The position numbers and the translations under genes are program-made. Positions 48,979-62,035 of a stretch of 64,000 nt of DNA are shown here, one piece after another. The notes under the pieces were generated by a model. It saw nothing but the letters and a program-made list of their open reading frames with translations. It was not told the DNA's origin and made no database searches. The stretch comes from Setaria digitata (taxonomy: Eukaryota > Nematoda > Chromadorea > Rhabditida > Setariidae): the NCBI GenBank assembly GCA_003640385.1, contig RCAB01000002.1, forward strand, positions 248,001-312,000, given 5' to 3'. Within the stretch, counting starts at the first letter, position 1. Each line of letters starts with the position of its first letter.

Positions 48979-50359
48979 ATGAGACGGATCTTCGGCACAT
49001 CAGGGAAGAAAGAACCGCAGCCAACACTCTCGGATGCAATAGCAAACGTTGATTCACGCGCCGAGAGCATTGATAAAAAAATAGTACGTTTGGATGCCGA
49101 ACTTGTGAAATACAAAGATCAGATAAGAAAGATGCGGGAGGGGCCGGGCAAGAATCAGTTAAAGCAGAAGGCCGTACGGTAAGTTCACTGTTAATGGAGT
49201 CTAAAAGTGCCTAGAAATCTCAGTAAATTTGATCTCAGAAATTACTGATGTGTATTTAGAATTGTCTACATGTGTATTCATAATCCAAAATTGAAATAAT
49301 TCTTTTTTATCTGTTCTCTTTACCCATTTAATGAGTTATATCAGTAATTACCTTACCTTCTACTTTCCAGTAATAGATGATACTCCTTGAAATGTCTGCT
49401 TCTCGATCACATGAGTATTTCTGCTGTATCATTAAAGATGAGGTTATTAGAATTTCACTTTCCTGAATATATTGCAGTTTACTAAAACAAAAACGTATGT
49501 ACGAAAACCAACGGGACCAATTAAGTCAGCAATCTTTTAATATGGAACAGAGTAACTTCGCTATCCAGGGAATGAAAGATACACAAGTGAATTTTTGCGC
49601 TTTTAACTTTATCTTCACAATTTCTTTGCAATTTCTTGATTGATAATTCTTGATGTTTCAAAATGGAATCGAGGCTGTTGTGCTTGTTTTCCAAACACAA
49701 GAAAAACACACTTTTTCTAAGATTATAGACTACTGTTGTGGCTATGAAGCAAGGCCTGAAGACAATGCAAAAAGAGTACAAAAAACTGGATATCGACAAG
49801 ATCGATAAACTCCAGGATGAAATGGAGGAAATGCTTGACATGAATAATGAAATTCAAGAAGCTATGTCGCGACAGTACGACACGCCAGATGTAAAACTTC
49901 TAAATTTATTCTCTTTTTTTTTATCGTTTTGAGATTATGTTGGTTCTTTGAAAGATAGTTTGGTTCTGAGCCAACTTTTTCCTAAATAGATCGATTTCCT
50001 TCATTTAGATTGATGAAGCGGATTTAGAAGCTGAACTGGATGCTTTGGGGGATGAATTAGAAGCAGATATAGATACTTCTTATTTAGACGAAGCGTTGAA
50101 TGCACCAGGTGTGCCGTCCAAAGACCCGGGATATGAAAGCAAGGTTGTTCAAAAATTTTTATTTTGCTGTAGTTACACAAACTTTTTATTTTTCTACAAG
50201 AATGTTCATTGATTAAAGGGTGCATTGAGAAATGTACTTCACAATGGATTGGTGGTACAAAAGTGTATTACAAGTCTCATAAACATATGTTTGCAGGTAA
50301 CAGAGAGTGGTATTGCAGTAGATGAATTTGGTCTTCCAAAAGTTCCTGCGAACAATTAA
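48979..50359 (+). CDS. ESCRT-III-associated protein CHMP5/VPS60
   Basis: Acts in late ESCRT function at multivesicular bodies, recruiting LIP5/Vta1 to stimulate VPS4. Exons 48979-49178, 49478-49586, 49729-49890, 50009-50143, 50297-50359 are all in phase and give 222 aa (human 219). N-terminal MRRIFG and [20 protein letters not shown] then [20 protein letters not shown] are nearly identical to animal CHMP5. [40 protein letters not shown], the acidic [16 protein letters not shown] and the end [13 protein letters not shown] follow in order. The ATG follows an AG acceptor (48963-48964) by 14 nt after a T-rich tract. The exon 3 acceptor (TTATAG, ending 49728) was chosen on phase over a nearby TTCTAAG. 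Confidence 0.96.
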
Positions 50360-53300
50360 TTTCATCCTTACCTTTTTTTTTTCCAGATATTGTACAGTTG
50401 TTACTACAACTTCAGGAAAATACCATTTTGAGTTCTGCTTTTCTTTTAGTGAATGAAGTAAGATTCATTTTTTTCTACCGCCTTTTCACTTAAGCTTTAT
50501 CATCTTATCAACGTTATGTAGAATTCGTAATAGAATACAGACTAGGTCTGCGTTCCACATTAACGTAATGATTAAATAATAACTGATGCTTGACAATCTA
50601 CGAAGTATTCTAATTTATTTGCAGATAATCTTGTAGACAGTCTTCTTTGAAAGTTGCAGAATCCGTAGGAAGAAACGCGTAGCTGGATTCATTTCTGGAA
50701 GTCGTCTATCTTTCTTACTTTTGTCCTATTAAAAAGTAATTGTTCTATATAACCAATGAGTGATGAACTTAAAGACTTGTAGTAATGATGTATATTTACA
50801 GTTTCGTTTTCTGATAATGAAATAAAGCGACAAAACTGGAGTGTCAACATTATTTAGATGGAAGATTGATGAGATGTGGGATTCTGATACTAACTGCACT
50901 GTGATTACTGAACAGATTTTTCTTAAGTTTGTTAAAAGTTTTTGTTCTTCAAAGAACAAATTCTAGATGTATTGCATGCATTATTCATTATTACTTACCA
51001 AGTTCGAAGTGGAAAAAGGATAGTTTGGCATTCGGAATGTTTCATAATGTTTTAAATGTGGAATTTTAGTGTTTGTGCTCCACCCTATTATGATTCTTGC
51101 GTTAAGATTTTGTCGTTTATGAGTCAGTTTTTGTATTGCTGTGATTGGTTTAGCAGAAAACAAATTCTTTAAAATCTTTGAAAAGTTGTCATACTTATTT
51201 TGAAGTGCCTCAATTCAATTCTTGAAATATCTTACTTTATAAAACTTCGTACTTCGTTAGTCCGTGAAAATTCACTGGTATTCAAATGAGTGCAGTTATT
51301 TTCCAAATAATTTATTTTGTCGTTCGAGGCAGTAGCAGTAACTCGCAGACCATTTGTCCCAAATTTATCTATTCACCGAAAAGTGTGTTGTTTCTTTGAT
51401 TTCCATACTGTAATTAAACCTTTTCTTGCTTCTTCCCTGCCTCTCCCGCAGTCTCAGAAAAGTTATTCGAATTCAAGCATTCACTAATTAAGTTTGCAGT
51501 GTTCTTGTTAATCCCCTTAAACCTATTTTTCTAGGAAAAATCTCAGTAGTTTATATATTTCGACCGATTTTTGATTCCACACAATCAACTACAATTTTTA
51601 GTTCCTCTGCCTATAATTCCTATTCTGCTTGCAGTGGTAAGTTCAAGTTGAAAATTGTAAAACTTTCAGACAAACGATTCATTTACATTGCCGTCTTCGC
51701 TGTGAGATGATCCGAAGCGTTAAAAATACATTTTATTAGTAGTCAAAGTTTTTCCTAAAAACCACAGTCGTGAACTGTTCGAAATGGTTTATTATTAAGT
51801 GCATAACTCGAAAGAACAGTGATGAAACGGTTATAGAAAAGGTTAACTGTTACAGATTTTATAGGTTAGTTTGCGTTGGTTGACTAGTTTAGTATTGTTT
51901 GGTTTTTTTTTGGTCGACTACACTTCATCGAAATTTCTACTTAGTCTTATTCTGTGGATGAATGACTGGAGCAAGTATAATCCATTTGTGTATGGTGAAG
52001 GGTCGAATTTAGCTAATTCCTGAACGATTTTTCATTTTTTGGTAAAGCATGAAGCTTACAACCAACAGTTTTCCTGTATAATTTCCATTAAAATTTATTA
52101 ATGCTTCGATACATACTTCCCTTCCTAAGCAGACAGCATTACCATCCACATTTGCCATTCTGCAATTCTGACAAAAAAAAAAATTAGTAACATTTTTTTC
52201 ATTTTCCATTAATTTGATTCTGTCTCTTCCCCAGCAAAACGACGCAACTTGTCGCATAGATGAAGCAGATTGATACCAACCACATGATTTCTGCAAAAAC
52301 TCAGAATCTATGAACAGAATTGAATCAACGTACAAGACAACTATAACAAAGTACATTACTTGTAAAACAACGCTACTACTAACTGGTGATAACTCATTTC
52401 AGTGTTTACAGTCAAAGGACAGATAGGAAGAAGTGGACGCAAATTTCTTGCTCGATTTCAGTCTATCATATTTCGGAACATGCTGTGGACCAAGACAGGA
52501 ATGGACACTGATGTGATTCTAATTCGATATACTATTAGACCTAGTAAATGATTTCGAGAATCTACCCTCATATTATAGAAAAAATAAGAACCACAATACG
52601 CCACATAAAATTTCAGTTTAAAAATATATTTACCATCCTATTGCTAAGAATCCCATTTCTACCGACTATTCCGAAGCCATTAGAACAATGCTACTCGTTA
52701 TCAGATATTGGTGCTTAGAAGGTGTTGTTTGCAACATAAGCTCTGGTATTTACTTCAGCAAAATCTAAGGCGTAAGATTATGACATGCTACTTTCGAGAT
52801 CAACTCTTTACATTCTGTCAAAAATAAAAAGGTAACACTCTGGGAATACACCGGTTTAAAGGCAGTAAAGTATAGTAGCCTTAACTCTTGCTAGCCGATG
52901 TTTTATGTAATTTTTACATCTTACTTTCGCAAAAAAGCGTCCTGCGTATAAACTGCAAATTCAAATACAACTTATGGAAATCAAAATCGATTCCATACGA
53001 GCAACCTAAAGTGATACACTCAAAAAAGAAAACTTACCAAAAAGAAAGAATGGAAATGATATAAAACAATGGGACCTTCGTCATCAAATCGGAACACAAA
53101 CCTTTATAATTTTTGTCTTTATAAATAACAAAGAAAAACTGTTTCAAAAAATTTGGGACAAGCGCATTATTCGCCTAATTTCTGGTAGAATAAACAAATG
53201 TAAGTTATTAAAATTATGCGTATGAACGCACACCAAAGGAAAGATCTATGTCTGAACAATCTTAGCAAAGAAATTATCAGCGGTAATTACTTTGGTAAGA

Positions 53301-54849
53301 TTTAATAAACCAAATAAAACATTATCGGTAAATGTTTAATAAATTAAACACATAAGCTATTATGAACACACCGACGGTTACAACAATGTATATGCCGGAA
53401 AATAAAAAGTGTAGCTAAAAGTACATGTATAATTTGGTTTGGACAGGTAAATAAATGATGGAACACCTAAGAATAGGAGATACGTTCTTCTATCTTGCTC
53501 CGAGGACGAAAAAACCAATTTCAAATCAAATTAGTGATCAATTCCAATAAAATGTCCTGCCACATCAAAATTCACTGACATCCAATACTAATCAAATTCT
53601 GCTGAATTTTAAGTAAAATGAAACAATGTCACGAATTCAAAACTTGCCATTCAGTAGAGTTGAGCAGAAACATAAAAAGTCGTGTAATAATTCAATAATA
53701 AGTTTTTGCTAATATAACACCATTACGAAAATTTCAGTAAAGAACTATGTCAGTGAAGGTTTGGATTAATTTTGACAACTAAGAAAGACCAAACAGAAGC
53801 AGGCTACTAGGTTCGCTGCTACAATAGTTTCGTTAAAAGCCCTTTTCACATTTGAAAAATAAATCACAGAGTATTCTAGATATTAGAAAACCGAAGGAGA
53901 AAATATATATGTGCCGCATTTTTATACTGGCATACAGTTGGCAGTATAACTGAACGGAATGAAAAGCGATGAAAAATAAGGGAGCGATTCTAAAAATATA
54001 GTCAGTGATCAAACCCTGTTTTAATAAAACAGAAAGGCATAAAGCAGCTTACAGTTGCACTATCAATGGCATAATTAATAAAAGCGACACAAATATATGC
54101 ATGGTAAATATGTATGTCTGTTACGAAATATTGACTGACCAGTAATGAGACTATGAAATTAAATATGGATGAAGGAACAAAGCTGAAATTGACAAAACAT
54201 CCCGTATTTGGTGACCTTAAGGCATGGGTTGTTTGGAAAATAAAGCAGAAAAGTTTTCCAACTCTTCCTTGAAAAATCCTACACTAAAATGTTTACTGAA
54301 CAGAATCCTTAATTACTTTTCTAACATTTGAAGCAATTTTTGCATCCTCAAAAACAAGTGGGCCAGATTTTTTGATAAACATTATTTAAAGGATTTGTTT
54401 CAAAAAAAAGCTAAATACCAAAAAGGTAGTAATTTCAATGTGACAAAGAAACCGGTCTCAAATAAAGTATGGCAAATTACTTTCAGATCCCGAAAATAAA
54501 TAAATCAAGACGGACCGAAACGACAGTATAAGAGATTGTATGCGGCAAATGAGATTTATAATTATAAAATGAGCATAATATACCATTCAAACATACTGGG
54601 AAGCACTAATATTCGACCGCAACTGACTGGAAGATGTACTAACAGAAGAAAAATGTGTAATTCTACGTTAAAATTCCTGATTAATTTATCGCGTCAACGT
54701 TAAAAATATCAAAGCCAAATATTAAAGACTACACTATAGCTTAAGCATTTAAATTAGGATTAGCACTAAGCTATATTATGCATGATCAAGTATTTAAGGA
54801 AACACTAATTGAAAGCGACATTTTGCTGTGTACAGAGATATAGCAGTAG
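50360..54849. other. 4.5 kb convergent intergenic region
   Basis: Between the CHMP5 and dynein intermediate chain 3' ends. AT-rich, with no recognisable coding exons. A minus-strand frame at 52009-52356 (115 codons) includes SSMRQVASFCWGRDRIKLME and is the longest here, but it has no clear partner exons and matches no family I know. The rest shows nothing I can support. Confidence 0.45.
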
Positions 54850-57800
54850 CTACCACTGTTGTCTAGGAGACAATCCAGCAACATTCACTGCAGTATTAGT
54901 TACTGAACTAATACCAACAGACGATGTATTATAACTGTTCATTGCTTCTGATAATTCTTCCGCTTCTTCGCTTGCCTGTTTGATATCACGAAGTGCTCTA
55001 CAACAAACAGATCCCCTTATCATTCTTCAAAAGAGAGCGATGAACAAACAAATCAAATTATCATGTCCTACATTTTCATTTATTTCTGCTAGTTATATGG
55101 GTTACATATAGCGAGATTAAACCCGACAAGCGAGGGCGGATATTTCCGATAAAAAAAAAAAAAACGACAGTCAAATCTGCATGTAAACATAACAAAGTAA
55201 TTAAATACCTTGACAATTTCGACCATTCATCCGGCCGACAATTTGTAAGATTTTCGTGCACATCATACACGTATATATTACCTTTCTCATCACCTACAGT
55301 TAGCTGTTGGCCTGAAATTAACATGAACATTAACACGTCTTTTATGCTCAACTTCGAAAAGCAAAATATGTATCCACCCGCAAATACAACCAACTACAAA
55401 TCAGAAATGCGGCTGTGTGGAGAATGGATCAAAATTTGCTACTTTCGGCTATGTTCAGCGTCACCGAGAATAATTATTCCTACGATGATAATCTCACCAC
55501 AGCCTTCAATATATAATGAAGATTTGCAGCAGAAAAAAAAAAAAAAAAAAAAAAAACGGCTCGAAAACAAAAGCCAATGAATGTGTCGCAATCTATTCGT
55601 AGGTTACTAAAATCAATAAGTTATTCATTCGGGTGATTCAGGATTTCTGCAAATTGTAAGCTATAATATGATATAATAGACAACTAAAAAATTTGTCTTC
55701 ACATTTTTGATTACATTGTATTACAGCAGCTATTGAAATAATTTTTAGGAACTAAAGTGCATATATTAAAACGTATTTTCTTATAGAGTAAAAATAATGC
55801 GGAAAATGTATTTCGAAAGATGCTGAATCAACAGCAATCTTTGGGTATGAAAAAACCTTCAATAAATAGAACTGAAAATTTGGCCCTAAAAAAAAAACGA
55901 AGCTATTCTCTAAATCTTCATAAGACAGATTCAAAAGGCCGTTCCGCTCACCGTTTTGCATCCATTTCATCTTTCGTACTCCGATTTCACCTTCCATTTG
56001 CAAATGTGATACGGGAGCTTCGGTATCTTCATTTAAGTTCCATAAAAACACCTGAACGCAAAAGATTAAATACTAATGTCAATATATAATAGACAACTGC
56101 TAACAAAAGCTAACGTTTCCACTAGCATCTGCAGATGTGAAAACGGCCGGATGAACGGGAGACCAAGCAACATCAGTTACATAATTCCCGTGCTTTTCGA
56201 ATGAATAAATTGGCCGAGTTTCCTACAAATGAGAATTTGTAATTAACTTTCCGAAGGTGCTTCAGAAAAATGCTGTAGAATAAATAACTAGTGAAGAACT
56301 AGGAAAAATTAACGAAAGAGGTCCTTTTATTTTAAAGCAAAATAAAAAAATAAAGAGTAATAAAATTTACTTCGGATTAAGAAAAATTTTCTAAATTTTA
56401 ATTCGAAAGTTAAATGGAAATAAGAATCATTGCCTTGGTACTCCATAACTTGACTGTCCAATCTAAAGAACATGATAAGAACAAATGTGATAAATCAATA
56501 ATACCAGAAGCTTTGTGTGTATCGACTCCTGTTATAGGTCCAATGTGACCTGCAAGAAAATAATGTAAGGACATTCTTGATTTGATGAAAATAATGTTTT
56601 AAAATTTACCTTCATATCCATCATTTATTCCACCCTTATTACCATGCCTGCTTGCCGTATAAACATTTCCCTCTTCACTACCTACCACAAAATTATTAAC
56701 ATCGTCCAATGCGAACGACATGCATGTGCATGTTACCTAAAATATGAGCACATGAAAATTTCATTTAGTAAAATCAGCCGTAATGACAAGGAAACATTTT
56801 CTACTTTTTACAACGCAAGATCAACGTGTCAGTTTCATACCGTGCAAAACTGTCCAAGAATCGCTGCAAACAATCACTCTCAAAGATAGTACTCAAATGG
56901 TTATGTTTTGAGAGGAATAAGTTCTCTTTCCTTATTTAGGATAAGACATACTTGTTTTTGTTTCCACGCTAAGTCAATGACATCAATTGGCTGATTTAAG
57001 TTATCAACACTCCATGAGCAAAGTCTCCCATCGGTTGATATACTGATTAAATTATGGGCATTCTGACTTCCCACAACTGCCATGCTTAGCACCGGATGAG
57101 TATGAGCTTGTGATGACAAAGGACTCTAAACTACTCAATAATATCTGGATAAAAGTTGAAATCGTGATTTCAAAACTGTTTAACTTAATTTCTGAATAAA
57201 ATAATAGGGTTGAGATTTCCTTCTATGAATGGTTGTTATTTTGGATCTAATAGTTTTTGTTTTGTTTTATGCACAAAAAATTCCCCAGTTGAACTCTCAA
57301 GGAAAGAGAAAACTGAAACAAGATACGAAAAAAGAAAAAGAAACCTTATTAACAGGAGTTTTTTTATTCAGCCTATTGTCCCACATACAAATCTGTCCGG
57401 AATAACATCCTCCCATTATCAAATTTGGATGGAATTTTGCAAAAGCGACACTTGTAACCAGCGACTGGCAGTAGAAAGTATATCTGAAATTCAACTGATT
57501 GTCAAGTTCTTAAACCACTGAACTAGAAACATGAGAAATTCATTGCATCTTTGAGAGAATGCTTACTCAGCAGTTGGTTTTTTAAAACGACAACTCCACA
57601 CTTGTACCACTCCAACAGGATCTAGAGGAGAATCAGGATTCTGGTCATATGAAACGGCAAATAATTCCGGATGTTGTACACAGTGATCGATACCTGTTAC
57701 AGCTCTACAAAGATATAATGAATTGTTAAAAGGAAGTTTGGGTTTTAATTAAAAAGAAAAAACAAACATTTTAAAATTCCTAAACATGCAAATAAGTAAA

Positions 57801-59551
57801 AAGAAACTATATCAAAAAAGAATTCATTTAATAATTTGGTGTCATAACAGTGAAATTTTAAAAAACTACCTTCCTGCGCTCCACTTCTCATCAACAAATT
57901 TCCTAGCAAACATTAATTTCTCCCCACTATCAGCTTTTTCATCCATTGCTTCATCACGTGAGTAATCAATGAAGACATCGACCTGGAAAAAGAAACAGAA
58001 ATACTTTACAAAATTGTTAAATGACATACATTACACTGAATTACTGAACGAGGAAAATTAAACAAATAAATGTTCAAAAAAAAAAACTAAAAAAAAAAAC
58101 AAATTATCCATTTTCCTTCTATCTAAAATATCAAGCAAGGTATCTAAGTCTTTATTTAAATTAATACTGTAATGGAAACCACCGCAGGGAAAACAAATAG
58201 CCTAATCATCACTAAAGAACGACTCAAAGCATCATCTGGAACCAACTGTTGCTAACCTCTTCAGCTAACTGTCGCTCCATAACACGTGAACTGTAATCAA
58301 AAAACTGCTGAAATTTTTGACTGCTAAGAATTTGCAGTTTTTCTTCCTCACTGAGATCTGGAATCTTCGCATCTTCCTCTTTCTTTTCTTCACCAGACTA
58401 CAAAATATAATGGATATAAATTTAGTACTGTGTTATACATTAGTAGCTGCATTAAAATACTCTTTACCTCTTGCTGCTGACGTACACCAAAATTAAAATT
58501 AGGCAAAATGTTCGCAATCTCTCGTGTAGGGGATTCATCGAAATTGATTTCCAAGTGTTTGTCCAACATCGTCATTTCTTCATCATAATCGAATTCCTGA
58601 GAACCTAAACTAAACTCTCCTGCTGACACTCGATCGTCATCGGTCTGTGTTGTTTTACAATAACTCGCCTGAAAGCAATCTATCGCCATATAGCAATATT
58701 ACATCGCCCTGGAGCAATTAAAATGATCAAGGATAACAAAGGTCATTCATCAAAAATATCTCTCAATAGTGCTAAGCTCGGACAATCAATAAACTTGGAA
58801 TTGAAGAATGAGCTGAAAAAAAGGATGAATTTCAGCATCGAAATTAACAAACAAACAGAATCATACAGCATCTTTAGGTGGCACTGAAATCATCTGCGTT
58901 TCGCAGAGAGCAAGTTTTTGTGTCCTTGGAAGAGATGAAAATCGTTGACTGTTTACAACTCCATCCTACAAAGTAAATATACCGTTTCGGAATTGCAAAG
59001 TTTATAAAAATTATGTCCCGGTAGATGAAATGGGAATATATGACGGTCAAAACGAAGAAATCCTAAAGACGGAACTCGAATTCAACCCCTCTGTAATGTT
59101 CTTATAAAGTAAAGCAGAATAACAGTTTTTACCACTGTTCGATGTTCGAGGTTGTTTGGGGTAAGGGAACGTTCAATTTGCGGCTGGGCTGATATTCCCA
59201 ACGGTTCAAGGATTTCTTCCAAATCTTTTTGTGAAAATGTTTTCGGTAAATCGCCCACTGAAACACAAAAAGTCAAGGTAAGGTCGCTGGAACAGTTTTG
59301 CATAAAAATCCTTTATCTTCAAATTCTTTCAAACAGAGTTTAAAAAAAAAAAAAAAAAAAACACATATGCAACACTTTCGTAATCTACGGCCGATAAAAA
59401 AAAAAGGAAAACCTGCTCCGTTTTGTAGATTTGCATTTTTCAACAAATTCCGCCGCCGTTCTTCTTCGCGTCGTCTTTTTTCTTCCCGGATTTCCGCTAA
59501 CTTCTGCTTCTTGCGTTCGAGTTCGAGCTTGCGCTCTTCAGCAGTGGCCAT
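54850..59551 (-). CDS. dyci-1: Cytoplasmic dynein 1 intermediate chain
   Basis: Scaffold subunit linking dynein heavy chain, light chains and dynactin p150. Fifteen in-phase exons: 59551-59413, 59257-59133, 58965-58867, 58668-58468, 58397-58257, 57982-57870, 57704-57567, 57483-57345, 57125-56952, 56736-56610, 56549-56434, 56222-56115, 56051-55952, 55311-55209, 54997-54850, about 656 aa. The N terminus is the charged coiled coil ([20 protein letters not shown]) that binds p150 and NudE. A Ser-rich region and CKTTQTDDD (LC8-type KxTQT site) follow. The C-terminal WD repeats show [53 protein letters not shown] and [17 protein letters not shown]. The ATG follows TTTCAG by 2 nt (AG at 59555-59554). 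The intron after exon 11 begins with GC, not GT (56433-56432). The symbol is by analogy with C. elegans. Confidence 0.95.
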
Positions 59552-62035
59552 AACTGAAAGATAAAACCGCAACAGATCAGACCTTCTTCCCTAAAACAGA
59601 AGCCAAAAGCATATGTTTATAACCGAAAACTTGCACTTAGCAACTTTTGGTTCGATGTTCGATGTTCCACGTTGTTTGGGGTAAGGGTATCCACGCTTAC
59701 AGCACGAAGACTGTAACAATCAGGAGCAGGTTCAACCTTATATATCACAATTTATCGACTTCGCGTCTGAATCTCACTCCCACCGTTATTTCCGCGGCTA
59801 TTTGCTTAACCTCAAGATGATTCTTACCCCGTGAAACGCAAACTTGCTAAAGACTTCTGTCGCACCCAGGTAAGAAGTGACTAGTCGCAGCCGAAGTGCT
59901 ATCTTGTGGATCGCCACCACTCAGGACTTCCCTCCTACTCCTCCCTCCCATCGAAGTTTAAATGTGTATAATTCGACATTCATTCCAATTTCAATTACTC
60001 TGTAAAGTTCGAATTCAGGATAGTTCGTCTCTTTGTTGCTAAATGCAAATTTTCGGAATGCTTGTGTGGTAGGTTATCTATGCTATCTTTGGGATGGAGA
60101 TTGAGATTACTGTATTTCCTCTCTACCGTCCGTATCCTTGTTGCTGATTACAAAGTTATTATTAAAGAGACCGTTTCAAATGGATATTAATAAGGGGAAG
60201 ATTTAAGAGGAATAGTTGTGAGGAGAAATATCTGAGAGTGGGTTGGTGAAGCAGTATCGGTGAAGTGTCTTTATTTCCTCTCGCAAGCACTCTCGACCAA
60301 CGTCTCAGCCATTCATCGAGGTCCAGTATGATGCTTTAGTTACAATGCCAGCACCAACAATATAAGTAGAATTTTCTAGAAGACCATCTGAACTCCATGA
60401 TGATTATTATGGTAGCTCGGAATTACTTTCACCGGAATGTCCATAGTTCGAGCCATCTCTTCCCTTTTTCACTTTCAATTTAGTTTCCTATTTTCATTGA
60501 TTTTAATTAATTACGATGTATTTCTTTCCTTGTTGCCAATTTTAAACTTGTGGAATCTGGGGAGTTATGTGAGTGTTATGTTGCAGTATATTGCAGAGGT
60601 GACTGTAATGTAGAAAGCAGTCACCCAGTCATTTAGCAAGCTGCGGATACTCATTTATTTTTTCAGTTTGAGCAGCCATTAATTATTTGCTGTTCATAAT
60701 ATTCCCTTACTTTTTCCAATACCAAGCAATTACTGATCATTCAGTAGAGAAAAATTCCGACTTCGAGGAGATCGCTAATTGATTCTGATTTGTACTAAGA
60801 GGCCTAGTATACACTTTGTTTTAATCGATTCTTCAGCCATTTGTAAGACTTTATGGCCATGTCTTCGTGTCGGACATGCATCTGCCAGTCTTATTCTTTC
60901 ACTAGTTAATTTGATCCAGTCACGGTGTTTTTATTCCGCACTGACCCGTAAAATGTCGGATAGTGAGGGGATATTAGTGCGCTTGTGAGTCCACTAATCG
61001 ACTCGACTTCTACCTGCGGTGGTTGATACCTCATCGCAACACAAAATAAAGTGAGATATAGGAAGATTCAAACAAATTGATAAGACACTGCTGGTCTCTC
61101 AGACGAGTCAACTTCATCGAAGTAACTTTTATGAAATAAACCCGGTAGGCGGAATTGCTTTCAGAAGACAACTTCCAGCAGAACAGCATTCCCACTAATT
61201 TAGCCGGGCGTTTTTGTCAATCGAACTAATAACGTATGCGTTGCGATACTTTTAACAAGGTCAATGAGTAATCATATTTTCGATAGGATGAGGATAGCAT
61301 CATTAGTGTTTTTATTATGGTTCAAATGAATGAAGTTAATGATTGTTAGCCAAGCAAAAATTTCCGCAGCAAATAATTGATTATTAGCAACTGGGTCCAA
61401 CTGATTTCAGAATTATCAGCAAACTCTGTAGTGGTTTTGAAGGACAGCAATGATTCCACTTCAGGCTCCTTTTATTTCTAGACTAAATTTACGATGGAAA
61501 CAAACTTTTACAGTGGCAAGCATGCTACTAATGCCTTCAACAGCGACTTTACGTAATGCAAGTGATTATTGAACGAATTGAGAGGAAAGCAAGAGTAAGA
61601 TTCTGAGAGACGTATCACGTGGAGAGGAAGTTTCTGCCAGGCCAGATTTCCTTCCGACTGGGACAGAAACATTTCATGTCTTCATTGCGGACGTTCGATT
61701 CTCACTCGGTTGGGTGTATGCTCTGTTCCTGCAAGCAGTGGGCTGTAGTGCTTCTGGCTGCTTAAACGTCTGTCTGTCTGTCACATGTTATGTCTCGAAG
61801 AGATGAGTAGTTCGAGAAGAGATGATTGATTATTGGGTTAGTTGCCTCGCAACGATTCTTTCCGAGGTGGGAGGTTTGTCGATGGCCACTGATAGTTGCG
61901 ATAGCGAAGGTGAGCATTGGCCAAATCGTCGGTGCTTGCATATTTCTTTTACTTTCTAATTCATTTCCCATTCTAATTTCAGTTTTGTTTGCAGCTTCTG
62001 TCCTGTTGTGATTTGTGCTTTCTGGCCCAGTGGTA
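59552..62035. promoter_or_regulatory. Divergent upstream region of dynein IC and small ORF
   Basis: 2.5 kb between start codons of opposite genes, less AT-rich than other gaps. It holds the stray exon fragment (59651-59687), a TCTGTCTG repeat (about 61769-61781) and a CpG-bearing stretch around 59750-59950. Frames at 60779-60988 and 61762-62043 lack support from splice signals or family similarity. Confidence 0.4.
59651..59687. repeat. Stray copy of a dynein intermediate chain exon fragment
   Basis: TTCGATGTTCGA (59651-59662) and GTTGTTTGGGGTAAGGG (59671-59687) repeat the same two blocks found in exon 2 at 59138-59149 and 59151-59167, in the same order and orientation. An 8-nt spacer replaces the single base in the exon. 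The copy lies 100-136 bp upstream of the start codon. Confidence 0.8.

Noticed and set aside
52009..52356. 115-codon minus-strand frame between CHMP5 and dynein IC
   Set aside because: No clear partner exons or family; length is near what chance gives in 64 kb of this composition.
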